Part shown: positions 1 to 5,448 of the stretch, piece by piece
How the letters are laid out: the number at the start of each line of letters is the position of its first letter
How positions within the stretch are numbered: position 1 is the first letter of the stretch
NCBI RefSeq assembly: GCF_900142285.1
Contig: NZ_FRAJ01000021.1
Location: 1-39,298, forward strand
DNA length: 39,298 nt
Source of the DNA: Caminicella sporogenes DSM 14501
GTDB lineage: Bacteria > Bacillota > Clostridia > Peptostreptococcales > Caminicellaceae
Reading direction: 5' to 3'
Made by a program: the position numbers and the translations under genes
Notes under the pieces: model-generated
The model's database searches: none
Seen by the model: only the letters and a program-made list of their open reading frames with translations
Told to the model about the DNA's origin: nothing

Positions 1-274
1 GAAGAATTTGTATTTCAAGTTCTTTTTCACCTAAAAGTTTCTTTAGTTGTTCATTTTCTTTTTCTAGTATCTGAGACTCAACATCTTTATTAGTAGTTTT
101 GGAAGTTTGTTTAGAAACTGTTGTTTTTCCATATTTTTTATAGTTATTTATCCATCTTGATAAGGTAACCGGATGAATATCATGACGTCTTGCTACTATA
201 CCTTGTTCACCAGTTTCTAAGGCTTCTTTAACTACTTTAACTCTAAATTCTTCAGTGAGTTGTTTTTTTGGCAC
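1..274 (-). CDS. IS3-type transposase OrfA, partial (3' end beyond window)
   Basis: Too short for a simple ORF list because it runs off the left edge. Reading leftward from GTG 274, the product begins VPKKQLTEEFRVKVVKEAL, followed by a helix-turn-helix (ARRHDIHPVTLSRWINNY, about residues 29-46) and a leucine-zipper-like coiled coil (ILEKENEQLKKLLGEKELEI) at the visible C-end. HTH plus zipper is the standard layout of IS3-family OrfA, the DNA-binding half of the transposase. The GTG start is chosen because an AGGGGGTGG ribosome site lies 7 nt upstream. The OrfB catalytic half would lie outside the window. At least the visible 91 codons are intact. Family assignment is secure; the exact IS cannot be named. 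Confidence 0.85.
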   Translation of the reverse strand, partial: MPKKQLTEEFRVKVVKEALETGEQGIVARRHDIHPVTLSRWINNYKKYGKTTVSKQTSKTTNKDVESQILEKENEQLKKLLGEKELEIQIL

Positions 275-307
275 TTAAATCCACCCCCTAAATTTATTAT
301 ATTTCTA

Positions 308-342
308 TGGTTAATTTTGTCCAAATCTATTAGGGGGCTAAA
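308..342 (-). repeat. Probable IS3 terminal end
   Basis: Just upstream of the OrfA start, the minus strand reads AGCCCCCTAATAGATTTGGAC followed by AAAATTAACC; a GGAC/GTCC-containing tip is common for IS3-family ends. The other terminus lies outside the window, so neither the inverted repeat nor a target duplication can be confirmed. A heptad repeat tract starts directly beyond it. Confidence 0.4.
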
Positions 343-345
343 AAG

Positions 346-385
346 TTCTTAACTCTTAATTCTTAACTTTCAACTCTTAACTCTC
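346..385. repeat. Heptad-period tract (TTAACTC type)
   Basis: About five to six consecutive 7-nt units of the type TTAACTC, TTAATTC, TTAACTT, TCAACTC, TTAACTC. The period is 7 throughout with substitutions but no length change. It lies between the IS3 end and the ComK-like gene. It is one of several such tracts in the window (see findings). Confidence 0.8.
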
Positions 386-426
386 TTCGATTATATCATA
401 AACAAAAATATTCTTCTTTCATTTAG

Positions 427-1029
427 CTACTTTATTTCTGCTTGTTTTAATGTTTCTTTTATTTCTTTAATCTCCTTTTTTAATACTGCAATATCTCCTT
501 TTGTAGCCGGACTATTTAATTCTTCATACAGATAATTAATGTCAAGTACAGGATTATATTGAGATTTAAAAGATATATCATTTAAAATTGCTTTACCATT
601 ATTATAATGTTCTCTAGCTGTTTTTAATTTACTTATACATGTTATCTCTTTTTCGTTATAAAGTTTTATAATCGTATTTCCTTTTTTGCTGTAAATATTT
701 TCAATCGAAAAAATATTTATATATCCATAAGAACCATCTTTAAGAAATATCGGTTTTCTCATCTTAAATGGAATTAATATTAAATCTTGACTCAAAGGCA
801 GAGGTATTATATTCTTTCTATTTATTATTTTACTATATTTTTGCCTTACAGATTTAATATCTACTCCATAATATTTACAAATTAATTTTAAAACAGTTTT
901 CAACGTCTTATATGCTGTATAAGTTTCTCCACTCTTATCGATTATTTCAGTAATATTCCCAAATTCATCTTTGTAAATTGGAAGTAAACAGCTTACACCT
1001 TTTTTTGAAATTTCTTCTATAAATTTCAC
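427..1029 (-). CDS. ComK-like protein (tentative)
   Basis: A 200-residue soluble protein without signal peptide or membrane segments. Start is GTG 1029: a GGGGTG site lies 6 nt upstream and an in-frame stop just above. The order of motifs resembles the ComK competence regulator family: an N-terminal LLPIY strand (about residues 15-19), a CKYYGVDIKSVRQKY stretch (about 51-65), a PLPLSQDLILIPF strand pair (about 77-89) where ComK has its PIPI...FPT segment, then GYINIFSIENI (about 102-112) where ComK has its WI.. segment. ComK is a DNA-binding transcription activator of competence genes in bacilli. The last 25 residues are a lysine/glutamate-rich helix (KGDIAVLKKEIKEIKETLKQ). It follows the YvrJ operon, but a terminator separates them. 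I made the match by eye from memory, so it may be wrong. Confidence 0.45.
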   Translation of the reverse strand: MKFIEEISKKGVSCLLPIYKDEFGNITEIIDKSGETYTAYKTLKTVLKLICKYYGVDIKSVRQKYSKIINRKNIIPLPLSQDLILIPFKMRKPIFLKDGSYGYINIFSIENIYSKKGNTIIKLYNEKEITCISKLKTAREHYNNGKAILNDISFKSQYNPVLDINYLYEELNSPATKGDIAVLKKEIKEIKETLKQAEIK

Positions 1030-1156
1030 AATAACACCCCATTAGTTTTGAAATTTTTATCACCTTTCCCCTGCTATATACAAATATGCACCTAATCCTA
1101 AAATGTCCAATATCGACATAAGTTTTCTCAAAACTGCTTTTTTACAAAAAATATTT

Positions 1157-1187
1157 AGAGTAGCAAAAGCTTAGCTTTCACTACTCT
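1157..1187 (-). terminator. Rho-independent terminator after yvrJ
   Basis: Inverted repeat AGAGTAG...CTACTCT with inner AAAGC/GCTTT pairs. On the minus strand it is followed by a T-rich run. It ends the DUF1659-DUF2922-YvrJ operon 11 nt after the yvrJ stop. Confidence 0.75.
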
Positions 1188-1197
1188 AATATAAAAC

Positions 1198-1341
1198 TTA
1201 TTTTACATTTCCTATTGCCTTTGCTAACTCATTAATACTAATCGTCAAATTCTCAAGTTTGTTTTCTATTCTTACTAAAAGATATATAGAAACAGCTATA
1301 GGAAATCCCAGATTAGCAATTTGAGCATAAAGCGTTTCCAT
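1198..1341 (-). CDS. yvrJ: YvrJ family protein
   Basis: A 47-residue protein starting METLYAQIANLGFPIAVSIYL, with one hydrophobic segment (about residues 8-23) containing the NLGFPIAV motif typical of the YvrJ family, then a charged helix (VRIENKLENLTISINELAKA). The size matches the family, which is usually 45-50 residues. The ATG at 1341 has an AGATAGGGGG site directly upstream. The function of YvrJ is not known; in Bacillus subtilis it is encoded next to the SigO-RsoA sigma system. Here it is the last gene of a three-gene operon with DUF2922 and DUF1659 proteins, a common grouping in Firmicutes. Likely membrane-associated. The family call is strong and the role is unknown. Confidence 0.85.
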   Translation of the reverse strand: METLYAQIANLGFPIAVSIYLLVRIENKLENLTISINELAKAIGNVK

Positions 1342-1361
1342 CCCCCTATCTCCTTTTTATT

Positions 1362-1583
1362 TTATTCTTCAACAATTATATTTGTAACATCTGTCTCTAT
1401 TATTCTAGCAGAGTTTATTGCCACCAAATCTCCTCCAGTAGTATTGAAAATATTTTTATCTATAATCATCTGCATAACAGTTTTTATTTCATGTTCTGTT
1501 ATATCAGATTTTGGACTGTCAACTACTATTTTACTTTTTTTATCGGACTGATTTAAAAAAATCATTTCAAGTTTACTAGTCAT
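1362..1583 (-). CDS. DUF2922 family protein
   Basis: A 73-residue protein, MTSKLEMIFLNQSDKKSKIV..., fitting the DUF2922 family (short, N-terminal strand with F-N/K, then D-P/S-P-K, a helix with a run of hydrophobics, and a C-terminal A.IIET.V..I segment). ATG at 1583 has a GGAGGGGG site 8 nt upstream. The function of the family is unknown. It sits between DUF1659 and YvrJ genes (49 and 20 nt spacing), so the three are very probably co-transcribed. No membrane segment or catalytic motif is visible. Confidence 0.85.
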   Translation of the reverse strand: MTSKLEMIFLNQSDKKSKIVVDSPKSDITEHEIKTVMQMIIDKNIFNTTGGDLVAINSARIIETDVTNIIVEE

Positions 1584-1632
1584 GACAGCTACCCCCTCCT
1601 ATAATTCAAAGTCATAATTTTAATTTAAAAAT

Positions 1633-1857
1633 CTATTCACCTGTTATTTCTTTTTCTTCTACTCTTATAAGTTTTGCCAAAGGATATTTTTGAAGATTTG
1701 ATATTGCACTTACTACTGCAAATATATCATCATCTGCTACACTATTTTTTATCCTAGAATAAGTTTTTGTTCTGAAAATATCATTACCATCTTCATCAAC
1801 ACCAACTTTATACTTTAATTTAATTTTAGAATCCATTTTATTTATCTGTACTGCCAT
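1633..1857 (-). CDS. DUF1659 family protein
   Basis: A 74-residue protein, first gene of the small operon with DUF2922 and YvrJ. It shows the usual DUF1659 outline: an N-terminal strand with KLKYKVGVDEDGNDIFRTKTYS (alternating hydrophobics around G-x-D-x-x-G), a middle helix (DDIFAVVSAISNLQKYPL) and a short polar C-end. ATG 1857 has a strong AGGAGGTGAG site. The role is unknown. The presence of a promoter-like TATAAT and a perfect palindrome just upstream suggests the operon has its own regulated promoter. Confidence 0.85.
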   Translation of the reverse strand: MAVQINKMDSKIKLKYKVGVDEDGNDIFRTKTYSRIKNSVADDDIFAVVSAISNLQKYPLAKLIRVEEKEITGE

Positions 1858-1876
1858 CTTCTCACCTCCTATGTGT

Positions 1877-1912
1877 GAGAACTAGTTCTCTTAGTACCAT
1901 GGTCTAATTATA
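1877..1912 (-). promoter_or_regulatory. Promoter -10 and palindrome before the DUF1659 operon
   Basis: On the minus strand a TATAAT (complement of 1907-1912) is followed about 16 nt later by the perfect palindrome GAGAACTAGTTCTC (1877-1890), then the DUF1659 ribosome site. The palindrome falls in the presumed 5' leader just after the start point, where a repressor site or a small hairpin could act. No convincing -35 hexamer was seen. Confidence 0.4.
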
Positions 1913-1932
1913 TTTTAAAGTAATACTATTAA

Positions 1933-1963
1933 AAAATAAAAAGCCAACTAATGCATAGTTGAC
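1933..1963 (-). terminator. Orphan terminator-like hairpin
   Basis: The stem CAACTA/TAGTTG with a 5-nt loop is followed on the minus strand by TTTTTATTTTTT. It lies about 430 nt beyond the metK stop, which has its own terminator, so this hairpin serves no visible gene; it may be a second stop for read-through or a relic of a lost gene. Confidence 0.5.
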
Positions 1964-2075
1964 CTTACAATATATATAAACTTAAATGATTTTTTCTATT
2001 TTAAAATAGCACTTTAATAAAACTACTTCACCAAATACTTATATTTAATACAATATTCCCTAAAATAGTTATAGA

Positions 2076-2335
2076 TTAGCTCTTAGCTCTCGGTTCTCAG
2101 CTGTCAGCTCTCAGCATCTTTAAAGTTAGTCTTTGAATTTTTTTAAGTCCTTTAAAATTTCTTTAAAAAAGTATAAGCTATTAACTGGGAAATAGTTAGT
2201 AGTAAAATATTTTTTTCACTAACTACTTGCTACTAGCTAAGTTATCATCAAAGTTACAGGTAATAAGAAAAAATTCTTTAGAGTTTTTTAATCCTTAATT
2301 TTTAATTCTTAATTTTTAATTTTTAATTCTAACTA
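2076..2335. repeat. Heptad tracts with conserved core, copy A
   Basis: This 530-bp gene-free stretch (1858-2387) holds three 7-nt-period tracts: TTAGCTC/CAGCTCT units at 2076-2117, CTAACTA/CTTGCTA/CTAGCTA units at 2217-2240, and TTAATTC/TTAATTT units at 2286-2333. Between the last two is a core (about 2250-2290) containing TTACAGGTAATAAGAAAAA, which recurs in similar form at about 3985-4031. No ORF, RNA or promoter was recognised here otherwise. Confidence 0.75.
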
Positions 2336-2340
2336 ATAAA

Positions 2341-2377
2341 AAAAGAGCCTTTCGAATAAAAATTCTAAAAGGCTCAT
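2341..2377 (-). terminator. metK terminator
   Basis: Stem GAGCCTTT..GAAT / ATTC..AAAGGCTC around an AAAA loop, followed on the minus strand by a run of seven T. It begins about 11 nt after the metK stop codon. Confidence 0.9.
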
Positions 2378-2387
2378 CTTGTGTAAA

Positions 2388-3575
2388 TTATTCTTCAAAA
2401 GCTTCTTTTTTAAGTATTTCTGCTTTATCAGTTCTTTCCCATGGAAGGTCTAAATCTATTCTTCCAAAATGTCCGTAAGCAGCTACATTTCTATAAATAG
2501 GTCTTCTTAAATCTAAATCTCTTATGATTGCAGCTGGTCTTAAATCAAAATGCTTTTTAACAAGCTCTACTATCTTTTCTTCTGGAACCTTTGCTGTTCC
2601 GAAAGTTTCTACAAGTATTGAAACAGGTTTTGCTACACCTATAGCATAAGCAAGTTCTATTTCACACTTATCTGCAAGTCCTGCAGCAACTATATTTTTA
2701 GCTACATATCTTGCAGCATAAGCAGCTGAACGGTCAACTTTTGTTGGGTCTTTACCTGAAAATGCTCCTCCACCATGTCTTGCATATCCACCATATGTGT
2801 CAACTATTATCTTTCTTCCAGTTAAACCAGCATCACCTTGCGGTCCACCTATAACAAATCTACCAGTTGGATTAATAAAATACTTAGTTTCTTTATCTAA
2901 TAGATTACTTGGAATAATCTTGTGTATTACATGTTCTATTATATCTCTTTCAATTTGTTCATGGCTAACTTCTGGACTATGTTGAGTAGAAACAACTACT
3001 GTATCTATTCTAACAGGCTTATCTCCATCATATTCTACAGTAACTTGAGTTTTACCGTCTGGACGAAGATAACTAAGTGTTCCGTTTTTTCTCACTTCTG
3101 AAAGTCTCTTAGCTAGTTTATGAGCTAATGAAATTGGTAGAGGCATTAATTCTGGAGTCTCATTACAAGCATATCCAAACATTAAACCTTGGTCACCAGC
3201 ACCTATAGCTTCTAATTTATCTTCTATTTCACCTTTCTTATGCTCAAGTGCCTCATCAACTCCCATAGCAATATCTGGAGACTGTTCATCAATAGCAGTT
3301 AAAACTGCACAAGTATCGCAGTCAAATCCATATTTTGCTCTAGTATATCCTATTTCTTCAATAGTTCGTCTAACTATTTTAGGAATATCTACATAGCATT
3401 TTGTAGAAATTTCTCCAGCTACTAATACTAACCCCGTTGTTACTGTTGTCTCACACGCTACACGAGCTTCTGGGTCTTCTTTTAAGATAGCATCTAGTAT
3501 AGCATCTGATACTTGGTCGCAAATTTTATCTGGATGCCCCTCTGTAACTGATTCTGAAGTAAAAAATCTTTTCAA
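2388..3575 (-). CDS. metK: S-adenosylmethionine synthetase
   Basis: Makes S-adenosylmethionine from ATP and methionine in the cytoplasm. The 395-residue length is normal for MetK. Visible signatures are the ATP/methionine-binding [10 protein letters not shown] near residues 8-17, the hexapeptide GAGDQG followed by LMFGYA (about residues 116-127), and the phosphate loop [19 protein letters not shown] (about 268-286). The start is TTG 3575, supported by AAAGGAGG 8 nt upstream and by the protein beginning [12 protein letters not shown] as in homologues. It is a single-gene unit: a SAM-I riboswitch with its own terminator precedes it, so transcription should fall when SAM is abundant, and a rho-independent terminator follows. 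Confidence 0.98.
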   Translation of the reverse strand: MKRFFTSESVTEGHPDKICDQVSDAILDAILKEDPEARVACETTVTTGLVLVAGEISTKCYVDIPKIVRRTIEEIGYTRAKYGFDCDTCAVLTAIDEQSPDIAMGVDEALEHKKGEIEDKLEAIGAGDQGLMFGYACNETPELMPLPISLAHKLAKRLSEVRKNGTLSYLRPDGKTQVTVEYDGDKPVRIDTVVVSTQHSPEVSHEQIERDIIEHVIHKIIPSNLLDKETKYFINPTGRFVIGGPQGDAGLTGRKIIVDTYGGYARHGGGAFSGKDPTKVDRSAAYAARYVAKNIVAAGLADKCEIELAYAIGVAKPVSILVETFGTAKVPEEKIVELVKKHFDLRPAAIIRDLDLRRPIYRNVAAYGHFGRIDLDLPWERTDKAEILKKEAFEE

Positions 3576-3727
3576 TTTCTTTTCCTCCTTTGTATCTTTT
3601 AATAATTTTTACATGAATTTAAATTAGTTTACACAGTTAAATAATTTAAAAACTTCTATTTTTAATATTATACCCAATATTTTCTCCTATTAATTTTTAT
3701 CACTGCATAAACTATCAATCATATAAT

Positions 3728-3872
3728 AAAAACCTCTTCCGATTGAAGAGGTTCATGTTTTACAATATCCTCATCTTTCAGAATGATATTCTGTAGGAAT
3801 TAGCACCGTGTACATAGTACCGGTTGCCGGACTTCATAGGGCCTAGTCCCTCCGTCTCTCTTGATAAGGCTT
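3728..3872 (-). ncRNA. SAM-I (S-box) riboswitch with terminator
   Basis: Minus strand carries the S-box landmarks in order: CTTATCAAGAGAGACGGAGG, the GGCCCTATGAAGTCCGGCAA core, GGTGCTAATTCC, and GAAAGATGAG closing the P1 stem (aptamer about 3769-3872). Downstream is the terminator AACCTCTTC/GAAGAGGTT with a T tail (3728-3753). Binding of SAM is known to favour the terminator. It controls metK, whose start is about 150 nt further on. Confidence 0.97.
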
Positions 3873-3960
3873 TATAATATTAAATTTTACTTAAACGATA
3901 GTACCACATCTTTTTTCTTTCGTCAATATCTTATTTATAAAAAATTGCAAATCTTAATAT

Positions 3961-4043
3961 TAGTTCTCAGTTCCCAGCTCTCAGCAAGATTACAGGTAAC
4001 AGGAAAAAGATTCTCTAAGGTCTTTTAACTTTTAACTCTTAAC
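3961..4043. repeat. Heptad tract-core-heptad tract, copy B
   Basis: CAGTTCC/CAGCTCT heptads (3961-3986) run into a core with TTACAGGTAACAGGAAAAA (about 3988-4008) and TTCTCTAAGGTCTTTTAAC, then ACTTTTA/ACTCTTA heptads to 4043. The core matches copy A at 2250-2290 in the same orientation, so metK with its riboswitch lies between two direct copies. Confidence 0.75.
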
Positions 4044-4047
4044 CGTA

Positions 4048-4515
4048 TCACATGTTTACTGCGGCAATATGACTTAAAAAAGTTATTATAAATGCAGCTA
4101 TAGTATTTCCAACAAATATTGCAAAAAATGCATGTTTTATCCTCATATTTAAAAATGCTGCTGCCATAGCTCCAGTCCATACACCTGTTGAAGGCAGTGG
4201 AACTGCAACAAAAAGCATAAGTCCTAAAGCCTCATACTTTTTCACATTTTTTGCTCTCTTGATAGTCCTATTTATTAACCAGTCTTCAAATTTTCTTATT
4301 AATTTATGCCTTCTCATCTTAGAAAAAAAAGGTCTCAAAAAAAATAATATAAACGGAACGGGAATCATACTTCCAGTTAAACATACTAAAGCTGCATGAA
4401 TTGGTATCATTCCCATAGAAACAGCATATGGTATAGCTCCCCTAAGTTCAATTACCGGCAGCATAGACAAAAAAAATACTTTTATTTCTCTTGAAAAAGC
4501 TTCTAAAATGTCCAT
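4048..4515 (-). CDS. COG2426-type small multidrug export family membrane protein
   Basis: A 155-residue integral membrane protein with about four to five hydrophobic segments. The N-terminal half has the family hallmark LPVIELRGAIPYAVSMGM (about residues 18-35), and a second glycine/proline-rich re-entrant-like segment PLPSTGVWTGAMAAAFL (about 106-122). These match the PF06695 small multidrug export (COG2426) family, whose substrate is not established. The ATG at 4515 has only a weak GGTG site. Its stop lies 4 nt inside of a heptad repeat tract, which forms the gene's 3' flank. No obvious operon partner; the next gene (ttcA-like) is divergent. Confidence 0.8.
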   Translation of the reverse strand: MDILEAFSREIKVFFLSMLPVIELRGAIPYAVSMGMIPIHAALVCLTGSMIPVPFILFFLRPFFSKMRRHKLIRKFEDWLINRTIKRAKNVKKYEALGLMLFVAVPLPSTGVWTGAMAAAFLNMRIKHAFFAIFVGNTIAAFIITFLSHIAAVNM

Positions 4516-4689
4516 ATTATCACCAAGTCTAAAAGAATTTATAATATAACCACTACTTTAAGTATAGATTTCTAAATTAATAGTGTCAATGTTATTAAAA
4601 ATATAGTTTTTCTGTAACCTAATTGTAATAGATATTTAATTATCTATACTATATGTAATAAATTATAATGAATGTAGGAGGGATAAATA

Positions 4690-5448
4690 TTGAGAAAAAT
4701 TTTAGGTTGTATAAGAAAAGCAGTAGAAGATTTTAATATGATACAAAATGGAGATACAATAGGTGTCGGTGTTTCAGGTGGAAAAGACAGTATAGTATTA
4801 TTATATGCTTTAAAACTTTTTCAAAACTTTTCTCCTGTTAAATATAAATTAAAAGCTATAAGCCTTACACTTGGCTTTGATAATTTCGATTTAACTCCCA
4901 TTAAAGAATTTTGTGAAAAAATAGAAGTTGAACATATAATTCGACCAACCGAAATTGGAAAAATAGTTTTTGAAGAAAGAAAAGAAAAAAATCCTTGTTC
5001 ACTGTGTGCTAGATTCAAAAGAGCTATACTTCATGAAACTTGTCAGCTAAACTCCATAGATAAACTTGCTTTAGGTCATCATAAAGACGATGCAATAGAA
5101 ACACTACTTCTCAGCATGTTTTATGAAGGAAGAATAAGCACATTTAGTCCTGTTACTTACCTTAGTCGCAGAGACCTTACTATGATAAGACCTATGATTT
5201 ATGTAGAAGAAAGGGAAATAAAAGGAGCTGTTAAAAGACATAATCTCCCTACGGTAAAAAGTCCCTGTCCAGCAGATGGTAATACTAAAAGAGAATACAT
5301 GAAAAATTTACTAAAAAAAATCTACAAAGACATTCCTAGAGCAAATGACAGTCTTTTAACTGCACTAATGAACATAAAACAACTGAATATATGGGATAAA
5401 AATAAATATAAAAAACAACTATCTGAAAGGACTGATGCCCATGAATAA
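4690..5448 (+). CDS. ttcA: TtcA-like tRNA 2-thiocytidine synthetase
   Basis: PP-loop ATPase of the TtcA/TtuA group that thiolates a tRNA base (TtcA acts on cytidine 32). Visible: the PP-loop SGGKDS (residues 29-34), the CSLC pair (C103, C106) and a later C193 in SPCPADG, which together match the three cysteines holding the 4Fe-4S cluster in TtcA, and the GHHKDD motif (129-134). Length 252 residues is normal. The start is TTG 4690, with AGGAGGG 7 nt upstream. Its last 14 nt overlap the next gene, which suggests translational coupling although the products look unrelated. The exact tRNA target cannot be told from sequence. Confidence 0.85.
   Translation: MRKILGCIRKAVEDFNMIQNGDTIGVGVSGGKDSIVLLYALKLFQNFSPVKYKLKAISLTLGFDNFDLTPIKEFCEKIEVEHIIRPTEIGKIVFEERKEKNPCSLCARFKRAILHETCQLNSIDKLALGHHKDDAIETLLLSMFYEGRISTFSPVTYLSRRDLTMIRPMIYVEEREIKGAVKRHNLPTVKSPCPADGNTKREYMKNLLKKIYKDIPRANDSLLTALMNIKQLNIWDKNKYKKQLSERTDAHE

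Noticed and set aside
1321-1551. Plus-strand ORF of 76 residues
   Set aside because: It is antisense to the DUF2922 and yvrJ genes, has no ribosome site, and its composition reflects the complementary strand.
4628-4645. Inverted repeat TAGATA/TATCTA before the ttcA-like gene as an operator
   Set aside because: In DNA this AT-rich, a 6-bp palindrome with a 6-bp spacer is expected often; there is no supporting regulator nearby.
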